Source: Pelagerythrobacter aerophilus
GTDB taxonomy: Bacteria > Pseudomonadota > Alphaproteobacteria > Sphingomonadales > Sphingomonadaceae
DNA length: 64,000 nucleotides
NCBI RefSeq assembly: GCF_003581645.1
Contig: NZ_QXFK01000008.1
Location: 62,001 to 126,000, forward strand
Reading direction: 5' to 3'
Positions 55,651 through 64,000 of the stretch are shown piece by piece. Every line of letters starts with the position of its first letter. Position 1 is the stretch's first letter. Position numbers and translations under genes: made by a program. The notes below the pieces were generated by a model. The model did not search any database. It was given only the letters and a program-made list of their open reading frames with translations, and was not told where the DNA came from.

Positions 55651-56912
55651 GCGGGCGTGTCTCCCCGAACTCCCGCGAAGGCGGAGACCTTAGCCCGCTC
55701 GCCGAGCGCCAGCGGCCTGAGGCCCCGGCCTTCACCGGGGCTCGCGATGTTCGCAAGGATTTCCCCGGCCTCGTCACCGCCGAGGGCAAGCCGTGGCACT
55801 ATCTCGACACCGCTGCCACTGCGCAGAAGCCGCAAGCGGTGATCGACGCCGTCTCCCGCGCGATCGGGGCGGACTACGCAACGGTCCACCGCGGCGTCTA
55901 TACGCGCTCGGCCGAGATGACGCTCGGCTACGAGGCGGCGCGGCGGCGGGTTGCGGGCTTTGTCGGCGGGCGCGAGGAGGAGCTGATCTTCAGCCGCGGC
56001 GCGACTGAGGCGATCAACCTCGTCGCCTACAGCTACCCCCATAAGGGCCGCGTGCTGCTCTCCACGCTCGAGCATCATTCGAACATCGTTCCCTGGCAGC
56101 TTGCCGGGTGGGAGGTCGATGTCTGCCCGCTGACCGAAGACGGCAGGATCGATCTAGACGCGGCCGAGCGCATGCTGACGAAGGACCACACCATGGTCGC
56201 CTTCGCACATATCTCGAACGTGCTTGGCTCGGTGGTCGACGCGAAGCGCGCGGCGGAGCTGGCGCATTCAGTGGGGGCGAAGCTGCTGCTCGACGGATGC
56301 CAGGCCGTGCCGCGCCTGCCGGTCGATGTCGCGGCGATCGGCTGCGACTTCTACGCCTTCAGCGCGCACAAGCTCTACGGCCCGACCGGGGTGGGCGCGC
56401 TCTGGGGCCGGGCCGAGCTGCTCGATGCTATGCCACCGTGGCAGGGCGGCGGCTCGATGATCGAGAAGGTGACTTTCGAACGCACGACCTATGCCCCCCC
56501 GCCGCAGCGGTTCGAGGCGGGCACCCCCGCGATCGTCGAGGCGATCGGCTTCGCCGCCGCATGCGACTATGTCGAGAGCATCGGGATCGATCGCATCCAC
56601 GCGCACGAGTGCGCGCTGGTCGGGCACTTGCGCGAGGCGCTCTACGGGATGAACGACGTGACGCTGTTCGGCCCCGCCGACAGCGCGGGAATCGTAAGTT
56701 TCGCGATGCGCGGGGTTCACCCGCACGATCTCGGCACCATATTGGACGAGGAACACGTCGCGATCCGCGCCGGACACCACTGCGCGCAGCCGCTGATGGC
56801 CCATCTCGGCGTCCCCGCCACCGCGCGGGCGAGCTTCGGGCTCTATTCGGACGAAAGCGACGTCGAGGCGCTGCTGCGCGGGATCGATCGCACCAGGAGG
56901 ATCTTCGGATGA
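55647..56912 (+). CDS. sufS: Cysteine desulfurase SufS
   Basis: PLP-dependent SufS takes sulfur from cysteine for cluster assembly. The 421-residue protein has DTAATAQKP, EHHSNIVPWQ, the PLP lysine in FSAHKLYGPTG and the persulfide cysteine in RAGHHCAQP near the C-terminus. GTG 55647 overlaps the sufD stop. The first about 35 residues are encoded by a palindromic repeat (55670-55740), and no ATG, GTG or TTG lies in frame between that repeat and the conserved domain, so the extension is part of the protein. Confidence 0.95.
   Translation: MSGRVSPNSREGGDLSPLAERQRPEAPAFTGARDVRKDFPGLVTAEGKPWHYLDTAATAQKPQAVIDAVSRAIGADYATVHRGVYTRSAEMTLGYEAARRRVAGFVGGREEELIFSRGATEAINLVAYSYPHKGRVLLSTLEHHSNIVPWQLAGWEVDVCPLTEDGRIDLDAAERMLTKDHTMVAFAHISNVLGSVVDAKRAAELAHSVGAKLLLDGCQAVPRLPVDVAAIGCDFYAFSAHKLYGPTGVGALWGRAELLDAMPPWQGGGSMIEKVTFERTTYAPPPQRFEAGTPAIVEAIGFAAACDYVESIGIDRIHAHECALVGHLREALYGMNDVTLFGPADSAGIVSFAMRGVHPHDLGTILDEEHVAIRAGHHCAQPLMAHLGVPATARASFGLYSDESDVEALLRGIDRTRRIFG
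55670..55740. repeat. Palindromic repeat element inside the 5' end of sufS
   Basis: Imperfect inverted repeat: arms at 55670-55690 and 55720-55740 match in 15 of 21 positions, around a central perfect 5-bp stem GCTCG-C-CGAGC at 55697-55707. CGCGAAGGCGG and CGGCCTTCACCGGGG are of the CGAAGGCGG type seen in dispersed palindromes of Sphingomonadales. It is translated in frame (SREGGDLSPLAERQRPEAP), as with Rickettsia palindromic elements. Confidence 0.7.
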
Positions 56913-57424
56913 CCGAAGCGAGCGAAAAGAAGAAGGAATACGTGGCCGCGCCCGCGCCGAACGAGGGTTTCGCGAAACCGCCCCGCGCGCGCGTGTCGGA
57001 TGCGGTCGACCCCGAGGAAAGCTCGGGGGAGACGATGGGCGAGAAGCTGGAGCGCAAGCGCGATTATCTCGAAGGCTTTCTGCAGAAGAAACCGGAGACC
57101 GTGTCGGCCGGCGCGCCGGGCGGCGAGCTCTACGAGGCGGTGATCGCAGCGCTCAAGGAGATCTACGACCCCGAGATTCCGGTCAATATCTACGATCTGG
57201 GCCTGATCTACGGCGTCGACGTCGACGGCGAAAGCGGCGTGACGATCACCATGACGCTGACCACGCCGCACTGCCCCGTCGCCGAATCCATGCCCGGCGA
57301 GGTCGAGCTGCGTGCGGCCTCCGTACCCGGGGTGCGCGATGCCGAAGTGAACCTGGTGTGGGACCCGCCATGGGGCCCGGACAAGATGACCGACGAGGCG
57401 CGGCTCGAACTGGGGATGCTCTAG
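56909..57424 (+). CDS. SUF-associated MIP18/DUF59 family protein (SufT-like)
   Basis: The 171-residue protein has a charged, disordered N-terminal half (about 1-60) and a C-terminal DUF59 domain with IYDPEIPVNIYDLGLIYGVD and TLTTPHCPVAESMP (conserved Cys), then VWDPPWGPDKM. Such proteins assist Fe-S cluster maturation or repair. It overlaps sufS by 4 bp and precedes the A-type carrier by 27 bp. Confidence 0.93.
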   Translation: MTEASEKKKEYVAAPAPNEGFAKPPRARVSDAVDPEESSGETMGEKLERKRDYLEGFLQKKPETVSAGAPGGELYEAVIAALKEIYDPEIPVNIYDLGLIYGVDVDGESGVTITMTLTTPHCPVAESMPGEVELRAASVPGVRDAEVNLVWDPPWGPDKMTDEARLELGML

Positions 57425-57451
57425 GCGATCTCCGAAGGATAGATTTGTATC

Positions 57452-57808
57452 ATGACCGAGACCAAAACCCGCCAACGCCCTGCCGCCGTCACGCTGACAG
57501 AAGCGGCCGAGCGGCGCATCGCCGACCTCATGGCGAAGGCGCCCGAAGGCGCCATCGGGGTCAAGCTCTCGACGCCGCGGCGCGGCTGCTCGGGCCTCGC
57601 CTATTCGGTCGATTATGTGACCGAGGAACAGGCGTTCGATGAGAAGATCGAAACGCCCGGCGGCACGTTCTACATTGATGGAGCGAGCGTGCTCTACCTC
57701 GTCGGCAGCGTGATGGACTGGCGCGAGGACGATTTCACCGCCGGCTTCGTGTTCGAGAATCCTAATGCCAAGGGTGCCTGCGGCTGCGGCGAAAGCTTCA
57801 TGGTCTAA
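57452..57808 (+). CDS. sufA: A-type Fe-S carrier (SufA/HesB family)
   Basis: A 118-residue A-type carrier with the cysteines in RRGCSGLAY and GACGCGESF. As the last gene of the suf operon, it is the probable SufA. It differs from the ErpA-like gene at 42230-42559. AAGGATAGA lies before the ATG. It is convergent with the Tam41-like gene, with 4 bp overlap. Confidence 0.94.
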   Translation: MTETKTRQRPAAVTLTEAAERRIADLMAKAPEGAIGVKLSTPRRGCSGLAYSVDYVTEEQAFDEKIETPGGTFYIDGASVLYLVGSVMDWREDDFTAGFVFENPNAKGACGCGESFMV

Positions 57809-58698
57809 CCGCGCCGGCGCGCGCGCCAGACTCTGAAGAGCACGCCCGGCGCGGCCAGCACCGGGTGCCGTTCGCGCCAAGGCGTGATCGCTACGGGAAC
57901 GCCCGTGTGCCGTTCGATCTTCCAAGCCGCGTAGCGCGCGGCCCCGTCGAAGGTCGTGCTCGCCTTGACCAGTCGCGCGAGATTGAGCGGCTTGCCGAAA
58001 CGCCGCCGGCGCCCCCACCAGCTCAGGATACGCCGCCGCTCGGTGGCCGAAAGGCGCGGCGCGAGCCGTTCTCCATCGCGCGCGAAGGGAATACCCTGTG
58101 CCTCCCAGGCGAGCGGCAACAGCCCTTCGAAATGAGCGGCGTTGACCGACAGGATCGAATCCTCGCGCCCCGGCTTCTCGACCCGGAACTCGGCCTGATA
58201 AGTCGCGCGGAACAGCGCGCGCCAGTAATCCCCGGCCGTACCGCTTTCCGGCCCGAGCGCCGCGGCGAGCCGGGCCGCCGTCTTCGCGGCGCTCGCGATC
58301 GCGGCAGCGACGCGCGGACGCCAATCCTCGGCCGACAGCCAAACCAGCGCGCTCGGCTGCACGAAACGCGCCCAGATCGTCGTGTCGCGGCTCTCCCCCT
58401 CGGCCGCCCGAACGAATGTCGCGAAGGCCATCCGCGCGACTTTCGCACGCAGCACGCGCCCCTCGTGCTCCCATTCGTGATAGCTCACGCGCGGCCAGAT
58501 GCGCTCTGCCTGATCGCCCGGCAGCAGGAGGTAGAAGTCGAGCACGCCTTCGAGCTCGCCCGTGCGCAGGTTGGAACCGTAGAACAGCGCTGCCGCCGCG
58601 CCCGCTTCCTCGGCGAGTCGCGCGGCGAAAACAGTGACCGCAGGGTGAACCGCAGCCTCGAGTCCTTCCTCGATCCGCTGCGCCAGCGCGCCGTTCAC
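57805..58698 (-). CDS. Putative nucleotidyltransferase-fold protein (Tam41-like), likely CDP-diacylglycerol synthase
   Basis: A 297-residue protein with FYGSNLRTGELEGVLDFYLLL near residue 38, which fits the GS-x(n)-DF motif of the mitochondrial phosphatidate cytidylyltransferase Tam41, along with YHEWEHEGR and a Trp/Arg-rich C-terminus. No predicted transmembrane helices, as in Tam41. GTG at 58698 overlaps the stop of the diacylglycerol kinase gene, so DAG to phosphatidate (kinase) and phosphatidate to CDP-DAG (this protein) could be one unit. Assignment by motif and context only. Confidence 0.6.
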   Translation of the reverse strand: MNGALAQRIEEGLEAAVHPAVTVFAARLAEEAGAAAALFYGSNLRTGELEGVLDFYLLLPGDQAERIWPRVSYHEWEHEGRVLRAKVARMAFATFVRAAEGESRDTTIWARFVQPSALVWLSAEDWRPRVAAAIASAAKTAARLAAALGPESGTAGDYWRALFRATYQAEFRVEKPGREDSILSVNAAHFEGLLPLAWEAQGIPFARDGERLAPRLSATERRRILSWWGRRRRFGKPLNLARLVKASTTFDGAARYAAWKIERHTGVPVAITPWRERHPVLAAPGVLFRVWRARRRG

Positions 58699-59687
58699 GG
58701 TACCACGAAGCGCAGCTCGGGGCCGCTCGTCAGCCGGTAGCGCCCGGCGGGGAAGGCCTCGCCGTCGAGGATGATCTCGTCGTCAACCGCGATCTCGATC
58801 GGGTCAGCGGCGACGCGGTGGAAGCCTTGCTCGCGCAGACGCTCGGATCCGTGCCCGCGGACGATCGCCGGCATTTGCAGCAGCAGGCCTCGCGCGGGAT
58901 GGTCGAGGACCGCGAGCTTGAGCCCTTCGCGCGGCTCGCCAAAGGGATTGAGGCCGGCGGGGAACCTCTCGAGCGTCGAGGCGAGAAGGAAATGGCGCCG
59001 TGCCGGGTCGCCGGCAGGAACGTGCGGCAGTGCGCGGCCTTCGGGGCCGATTGTCAGTTCCATCGGAACGCCGCGGCGCCAGCGGTTGCGATCGCTGCCG
59101 AGCAGGGCCTGGAGAATGCCCCACCCCGCCGTGACTCCCACCGCGAGGCTGTCGAACGCACCCAGCCGGTGGGCGTCCTGCCCGGCACGGATGCCGAGCG
59201 TATAGGCGCCGGCACCGAAGATGAAGCCGAGCATCGGCGCTGCCGCCCGATCGAGCGCATCGACCCGAACCGGCCGGCGGACCACGCGGCGGCCCGAGGC
59301 ATAGGCCCCGATCGCCGCGCCGATCGTCCATGCCGGCGGTGCGCCGAGATCGACGTTGAGGGCGTTCGTCTTGCCCTTGGGCAGAACGGCGACGTCGGGC
59401 CAGGCATCGCCGAACACGTCGAGCCCGGCCGAGAGCACGTCGCGCACAGTGCCGTCCCCGCCGTTGATGACCAGATAGTCGATCCCGCGCGCGGCGAAGC
59501 GGGCCAGCTCCTCCTTCAGACGGGCGGTGTCGGGCGGCTGGGCGACGAAGATGTTGGCCTTCACCCCGAGATAGAGGTCCTGACCCTTGTTGCGGTGGCT
59601 GCGCGGGTTGTAGATCACGCCCACCGACGGCCCTGCGGTGGCGATCCGCACCTCGGGCACGGGCAGATTGGCGTCGGCGGGAGTCAT
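58695..59687 (-). CDS. Diacylglycerol kinase-family lipid kinase (YegS/BmrU type)
   Basis: A 330-residue protein with the DAGK catalytic domain: VGVIYNPRSHRNKG (phosphate/nucleotide region), VINGGDGTVRDVLS (the GGDGT motif) and LPKGKTNALNVDLG. The C-terminal beta-sandwich is of the YegS kind. It makes phosphatidic acid from diacylglycerol or a related lipid phosphate. Coupled with the Tam41-like gene downstream by overlap; divergent from the M20 gene. Confidence 0.92.
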   Translation of the reverse strand: MTPADANLPVPEVRIATAGPSVGVIYNPRSHRNKGQDLYLGVKANIFVAQPPDTARLKEELARFAARGIDYLVINGGDGTVRDVLSAGLDVFGDAWPDVAVLPKGKTNALNVDLGAPPAWTIGAAIGAYASGRRVVRRPVRVDALDRAAAPMLGFIFGAGAYTLGIRAGQDAHRLGAFDSLAVGVTAGWGILQALLGSDRNRWRRGVPMELTIGPEGRALPHVPAGDPARRHFLLASTLERFPAGLNPFGEPREGLKLAVLDHPARGLLLQMPAIVRGHGSERLREQGFHRVAADPIEIAVDDEIILDGEAFPAGRYRLTSGPELRFVVP

Positions 59688-59769
59688 GAGGGCGCCTTAG
59701 CCGGAGAGTGGGGTGCGGACCTAGACATTTTCGCTTCGCCGGCCCGGTCCGGTCCTGTAACCTCGGCCC

Positions 59770-60981
59770 ATGCTCCATCCCGATCTGCTCGACTCCGCCC
59801 GCGCGCTGTCCGACCGCATTGTCACCCTGCGCCGCGCGATCCATGCCGAACCAGAGCTCGGGCTTCACACCCCGATGACGATGGCGAAAGTGCGCGCCGC
59901 GCTTGCGCATCTGCCGCTCGAATGGCGTGAAGGTTCGTCGACGACCGGCCAGGTCGCGGTGCTCAAGGGTGCACGACCGGGGCGGCGTGTCCTGCTGCGC
60001 GGCGACATGGACGCACTGCCGATGCGCGAGGAGACAGGGCTCGACTTCGCCTCCACCATCGAGGGGCGGATGCACGCCTGCGGACATGATACGCACACCG
60101 CGATGCTCGCCGGCGCTGCGGAGCTGCTCGCGGCCCGGCAGGGCGAACTGGCCGGCGAAGTGCTGTTCATGTTCCAGCCCGGCGAGGAAGGCTTCCACGG
60201 CGCGCGCTTCATGCTGGAGGACGGGCTGCTCGGCGGCGGCGCGCACGGCCCGCTGCCGGAAGCGGCCTTCGCGCTCCACATCATGCCCAACGCGCCCTAC
60301 GGGGTGCTCGCGGGCCGTGCGGGGCCGCTGATGGCCGCGGCCGATCAGTTCGATGTCCTGGTGACTGGGCAGGGCGGCCATGCCTCAATGCCGCACGACG
60401 CGCGCGATCCGGTGCCCGCCGCATGCGAGATCGTAGGCGCGCTGCAGGCGATGGTCACGCGGCGCTTCAACGCGGCCGATGCGGTGGTCGTCACCGTGAC
60501 TCAGCTCCAGGCCGGCACCGCGCACAACGTCATCCCCGATCATGCGAGCCTGCGCGGCACGATCCGCACACTGTCGCCCCGCCACCGCACCGCCGTGCGC
60601 GAGGCGATGGAGGCGGTCGTGCGCGGCGTGGCGCAGGTGCATGGGGTGGACGCCGAGCTGACCGTGACCGAGGGCTTTCCCGTCACCATCTGCGACGAAC
60701 GCGCGGTCGCGCTCGGCCGCGAGGTCGTTCACGAGGCGCTGGGCGAAGGTTCGTGGCGCGAGTTGCCGGCGCCGATCATGGGCGCGGAGGATTTTGCCTA
60801 CGTGCTGGAGAAAGTCCCGGGCGCCATGTTCTTTCTTGGCGTCGCGCCCGAGGGGGAGGACTGGCGCCAGTGCTGCGGCATCCACTCCCCGCGGATGACT
60901 GTCGACGAAAGCGCACTGCCGCAGGGGACCGCCATGCTCGCCGGCTGCGCACTGCGCTTCCTCGAAAGCGGATTCGCCTGA
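59770..60981 (+). CDS. M20-family amidohydrolase (hippurate hydrolase-like)
   Basis: A 403-residue zinc peptidase with metal ligands in LRGDMDALPM (Asp), MHACGHDTHTAM (His), QPGEEGFHGARF (Glu), and the dimerisation insert including QGGHASMP. The family cleaves N-acyl amino acids such as hippurate or N-acyl-L-amino acids. The ATG at 59770 follows CTCGGCCC without a clear ribosome-binding site. Confidence 0.93.
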   Translation: MLHPDLLDSARALSDRIVTLRRAIHAEPELGLHTPMTMAKVRAALAHLPLEWREGSSTTGQVAVLKGARPGRRVLLRGDMDALPMREETGLDFASTIEGRMHACGHDTHTAMLAGAAELLAARQGELAGEVLFMFQPGEEGFHGARFMLEDGLLGGGAHGPLPEAAFALHIMPNAPYGVLAGRAGPLMAAADQFDVLVTGQGGHASMPHDARDPVPAACEIVGALQAMVTRRFNAADAVVVTVTQLQAGTAHNVIPDHASLRGTIRTLSPRHRTAVREAMEAVVRGVAQVHGVDAELTVTEGFPVTICDERAVALGREVVHEALGEGSWRELPAPIMGAEDFAYVLEKVPGAMFFLGVAPEGEDWRQCCGIHSPRMTVDESALPQGTAMLAGCALRFLESGFA

Positions 60982-60990
60982 GCCGAGCCG

Positions 60991-61488
60991 CTATCGGCCG
61001 CGGGGGACGAACGGCTTTGGCCGGGCTGCGGTATCGCTCTCGGCCGGCTGCTCCAGAATTTTCCGCAGGAGGGTGACCATTGCGCTGCGCCCGCGGTCGG
61101 AGAGGCCGACGATGACGCGCCGATGGTCGAGCGGATCGGGTTGCCGCTCTATCAGCGCTTCGTCTTCGAGCCGGTCGATCAGCCGCATCGCCGATGTCGG
61201 AGTTATACTTGAAACGAGCATCAGCTGCTTGACGTAAACGATGCCGCCTTCCTCGCCGTTGACGAACAACTCCAGGAGTATGTCCCAGGCGTAGTCCTTC
61301 ACCAGACCGGGCGGAATGTGCTGGTCCATTTCCTTGCGGAGGCGGATGAGCCGCCGCGCGCAATCGACGAGCTCCCGTTCGAGAATCGTCCGGCCGTGGC
61401 CGGCCTGCGCCAGGGATTCGACCGTCCGCCGGGAGGAGGGTGACGGATCCGCGGGAAGCGGGATGATCCTGTCCTTCGAACTTCTCAT
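60991..61488 (-). CDS. MarR family transcriptional regulator
   Basis: A 165-residue protein with a winged-helix DNA-binding domain: SSITPTSAMRLIDRLEDEALIERQPDPLDHRRVIVGLSDRGRSAM (in segments). The start is uncertain: ATG 61488 is used, but the frame is open to a TTG at 61527, 18 bp from the end of the Mur-ligase fusion gene, so the two may be co-transcribed. Its local DNA is AT-rich at the 5' end. Ligand and targets unknown. Confidence 0.8.
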   Translation of the reverse strand: MRSSKDRIIPLPADPSPSSRRTVESLAQAGHGRTILERELVDCARRLIRLRKEMDQHIPPGLVKDYAWDILLELFVNGEEGGIVYVKQLMLVSSITPTSAMRLIDRLEDEALIERQPDPLDHRRVIVGLSDRGRSAMVTLLRKILEQPAESDTAARPKPFVPRGR

Positions 61489-61545
61489 GACGATATTTGT
61501 CAAATGCTCCGAAACAATATTTAACAATTCAGCTTTATCTTGAAG

Positions 61546-64000
61546 TCAGTTCCTTTCTTCTGTCGTTTCTATATCAGAAACAAGTTGATGTATAGCAGTG
61601 CTGTGTGAACCTTTGAAAAGTATTGCGTCCCCAGTTTTCAGGTCGGATAGTAAACAGCTTCTTAACTTTTCTAAGGAAGAAGGTCGGGCTCCCCTGATTT
61701 TTTCGGGCAGATTGGACCAGAACTCGTCGTATAGGGGGCCAAGCGCATAGACCCGGTCTATCGGCTGGCGGGCCACGGCGGCGGCAAGCTGCGTGTGGTA
61801 TGAACCCGCGTCGGGACCGAGCTCGGCCATTTCGCCCAGGACGGCGATGCGGCGTGCGGCCCCTGTCTTCGTGCCCAGCAGCGCTAGCGCCGCTTCCATC
61901 GAACCGGGATTGGCATTGTAGGCCTCGTCGAGGACGAGCACCCGCCGCCCCTCGATATCGGCTTCGAATTCCCGGCCGCGCCCTTCCAGCGGGACGAAGG
62001 TCGCCAGTCGCGACAGCGCCGGTTCGAGATCGCGGCCGAGCGCCCATAGCGCGGCGAGAACCGCCAGCGCGTTCAGCGCCATGTGTTCCCCGGCGGCCCC
62101 CAGCGCGAAGGCGACGCTGCGCCCGCCGATGCACGCCTCGGCAACGCGGGACGATGCATCGTAGCCGGCGAGCCTGACCTCGCATCCCGCCGCCCGGCCG
62201 TAGTTGATCACGCGCAGGCCGCGGCTGCGGGCGGCCATGTGGACCCGCGCCCATTCGGCCATCTCGCGGTTGAGCACCGCCACCCCGCCGGGGCGCATGC
62301 CTTGGAAGATCGCGCTCTTTCGCCGGGCGATCGTCGCGAGATCGCGGTGGTATTCGAGATGCGCGGGCAGGATGTTGGTGAAGATTGCCACGTCCGGCCG
62401 GGTCAGGCGTGAATTCTGCGCCATCCGGCCGATCGCCAGCTCCAGAGCGATATGCGGCACGTCCCACGGGATCGAGGCGAGATTCCAGGCGATCCCGTGC
62501 GGCAGGTTGGCATTGTGGCGTGTCGTCCCGACTGCGCCGTAGCCTTCCATCGCGTGCGCCAGCATTGCGACCGTGCTCGTCTTTCCGGCGCTGCCGGTGA
62601 CGGCGACGACCTTTCCAGCCATCTTTCGGCGCGCATATTCGCCGAGGTCGAGAATTGCCGCCTCGACATCGCTCACAAGCAGAGCCGGCGCGCCAGTGTC
62701 TTCGAGTTGCACGGGGTCGCTGCCGATATAGGCCGCGGCACGGTTCGCCAGGCGGGGAATGTGACGTTCCGAGACACCGCGCTGGCCATCGGGCGGGCGC
62801 AGCGCGATCATGTCTCCATCGCGGAATGCCGGAAGGTAGGTGCACAATCCGCTCGTCGACCAGTCCGCCTCTGGACGCCTCAGCCATTCCCCGCCTGTCG
62901 CCTTCTCGACATCCGCCGCGGTCCAGTGACGCTGGTTCTTCTCCACCGGAGGACGGTGGGCGGCAGCGTCTTCGCCATCGCGAGCCAGAAGATAGCGGCG
63001 ATAGGCGGCCAGGCCCGACAAGTAGTGCTCAACGTCGTCGATGCGGATGCGGAAGGCGTGGTGGCGGATGAAGAAGCTGCCGGCGATCTTCTCCGGCCGG
63101 GCGAAGAACATCGCCAGCTCGGGCCAGAAGTGGCCATTGAGCAGATAGTGCGCGCGAAAGTCGAGCGCCTGGTAGAAGCGCGTCAGGTCGATCCCGTCGA
63201 GCAGGTGCCGCCGCTCGGGATCGGCGCGCAGCCGGGCGACCATGCTCTCCGCCGCGGTCATCAGCTCCAGCAGCGTCGGGAAAGTCGTGATCCGTTCGAG
63301 GACGAAGCCGAGATGGGTGCGAAAGTTGTCGAGCCCGAACCGGAAATAGCGCTCCTCGGGCCGATAGCGGGTCAGTTCATTGACGGCATAGCTGAGCCAG
63401 TGGTCGTGTGCCTTCCAGTGCTCCTGGTCGATGAAGTATGCGAACGCCTTCTCCACCGCGGACAACCAGCGCTCGTCGCCGGTGGCCTCGTAGAGGCGCA
63501 TAAGGGCGAAGGCCGCCTCGCCATCGTAGTAGATGATCCGGAAGCGCTCCTTCTCGTTCAGCGAAGAATAGGCGAGCACATGGGAGAACGATCCGTTATC
63601 GGGATCCTGCATGTGCAGGATTCCCGCACCCAACTGCTCGGCGAGCGCGAGGCTTTCGGCGGTTCCCGTCAGTGCATGGTGCTTGAGCAGCGCAAGGATC
63701 GCCACGGCGTTCCCACCCAGCTTGATCTCGTCCCCGACGTCGACGAGGAACGCTGCCTTCTCCTCCGAAGGGAGTGGCGCGATTCGAATGAGCTCCCCCG
63801 TCAAATAGGCGAGGGCGCGGCTGATCGCTTGCTCCAGATCCTCGTCGCGGGTGACTTCCCATGCTTCGAGCATGGCATAGACGGTGCTCGCATGGCGCAG
63901 CGTGTTGTAGGCCCGGATGGGGCGGTCGAAGCACGGATGCCAGCCGTAATGGAAGCGCCCGTCGTCGAGAACCTGCGTGGCGAGATAGGCGCTGCCCGAC
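61546..64000 (-). CDS. MurF-type ligase fused to an N-terminal alpha/alpha-toroid-like domain (5' end outside window)
   Basis: The frame is open to base 64000, so the gene continues beyond the window; 818 residues are visible. The N-terminal part (to about residue 300) is helix-rich with repeated [30 protein letters not shown] patterns like alpha/alpha-barrel glycosidase/lyase folds. The C-terminal part is a MurF-type ATP-dependent amide ligase: [15 protein letters not shown] (P-loop), [23 protein letters not shown] and [16 protein letters not shown]. Target unknown; the 3' end (61560-61620) has only about 37% GC, well below the rest of the gene. Confidence 0.85.
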   Translation of the reverse strand, partial: SGSAYLATQVLDDGRFHYGWHPCFDRPIRAYNTLRHASTVYAMLEAWEVTRDEDLEQAISRALAYLTGELIRIAPLPSEEKAAFLVDVGDEIKLGGNAVAILALLKHHALTGTAESLALAEQLGAGILHMQDPDNGSFSHVLAYSSLNEKERFRIIYYDGEAAFALMRLYEATGDERWLSAVEKAFAYFIDQEHWKAHDHWLSYAVNELTRYRPEERYFRFGLDNFRTHLGFVLERITTFPTLLELMTAAESMVARLRADPERRHLLDGIDLTRFYQALDFRAHYLLNGHFWPELAMFFARPEKIAGSFFIRHHAFRIRIDDVEHYLSGLAAYRRYLLARDGEDAAAHRPPVEKNQRHWTAADVEKATGGEWLRRPEADWSTSGLCTYLPAFRDGDMIALRPPDGQRGVSERHIPRLANRAAAYIGSDPVQLEDTGAPALLVSDVEAAILDLGEYARRKMAGKVVAVTGSAGKTSTVAMLAHAMEGYGAVGTTRHNANLPHGIAWNLASIPWDVPHIALELAIGRMAQNSRLTRPDVAIFTNILPAHLEYHRDLATIARRKSAIFQGMRPGGVAVLNREMAEWARVHMAARSRGLRVINYGRAAGCEVRLAGYDASSRVAEACIGGRSVAFALGAAGEHMALNALAVLAALWALGRDLEPALSRLATFVPLEGRGREFEADIEGRRVLVLDEAYNANPGSMEAALALLGTKTGAARRIAVLGEMAELGPDAGSYHTQLAAAVARQPIDRVYALGPLYDEFWSNLPEKIRGARPSSLEKLRSCLLSDLKTGDAILFKGSHSTAIHQLVSDIETTEERN

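Noticed and set aside
61489-61527. Longer MarR regulator starting at TTG 61527
   Set aside because: Neither start has a clear ribosome-binding site; ATG 61488 was kept as the simpler choice, but the longer form cannot be excluded.

Overview
The window is a 64 kb piece of a high-GC alphaproteobacterial chromosome, most likely a member of the Sphingomonadales (Erythrobacteraceae or Sphingomonadaceae type). This rests on gene order and gene families rather than a marker gene: the series parB-parA-rsmG-mnmG-mnmE ... rho-hemJ-hemE / ppsR-maf-aroE-coaE-dnaQ surrounds the replication origin in Caulobacter and its relatives, and there is a sufB-C-D-S iron-sulfur operon, CarD, a Suv3-like helicase, DUF1491 and DUF6489. 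No rRNA, tRNA, CRISPR array, prophage or intact insertion sequence was seen.

Layout. 1-4.7 kb: the 3' end of clpA, then a DNA ligase-associated exonuclease, an ATP-dependent DNA ligase and a DUF1275 membrane protein. 4.7-9.4 kb (minus strand): DUF167, gamma-carbonic-anhydrase-like protein, two tandem acetyltransferases, hemB and an M23 peptidase. 9.5-18.4 kb (mainly plus): Suv3-like helicase, S4 protein, 7Fe ferredoxin, CarD, two lipoproteins, then (minus) the threonylcarbamoyl-AMP synthase, an acyl-CoA dehydrogenase and a DUF815 ATPase. 18.4-21.7 kb: sorbosone-dehydrogenase-like protein, a 268-bp palindromic element, free-methionine sulfoxide reductase and a glycine-zipper protein.

21.8-39.7 kb is the origin-proximal core. 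parB, parA, rsmG, mnmG and mnmE run leftwards and contain three near-perfect parS sites. After an accessory insert (dienelactone hydrolase, glutamate-synthase-like protein, an unusual low-GC gene pair with a retropepsin-like motif, and a frameshifted P-loop ATPase) come rho, hemJ and hemE, also leftwards. The 320-bp hemE-ppsR gap has an AT-rich tract and several DnaA-box-like sequences and is the best candidate for oriC. ppsR, maf, aroE, coaE, dnaQ, hpf and ptsN run rightwards, so the major genes on either side are transcribed away from the putative origin, as expected for co-orientation with replication.

39.7-51.3 kb carries housekeeping and metabolic genes (thioesterase, cell-wall hydrolase, exonuclease III, ErpA-like protein, CBS protein, Ca2+/H+ antiporter, acyl-CoA ligase, gamma-glutamyltransferase, pyrD, DUF885 peptidase) and one possible small RNA. 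51.4-57.8 kb is the suf operon, led by its own Rrf2 regulator, with two unexpected genes (a secreted protein and a DUF559 nuclease-fold protein) between sufB and sufC, and a palindromic repeat read in frame at the 5' end of sufS. 57.8-64 kb has a Tam41-like protein paired with a diacylglycerol kinase, an M20 amidohydrolase, a MarR regulator and the 3' part of a large fusion of an alpha/alpha-toroid-like domain to a MurF-type ligase.

Gene starts were chosen by reading frame, ribosome-binding sites, overlaps and family N-termini. Family assignments come from recognised motifs, not from a database search.
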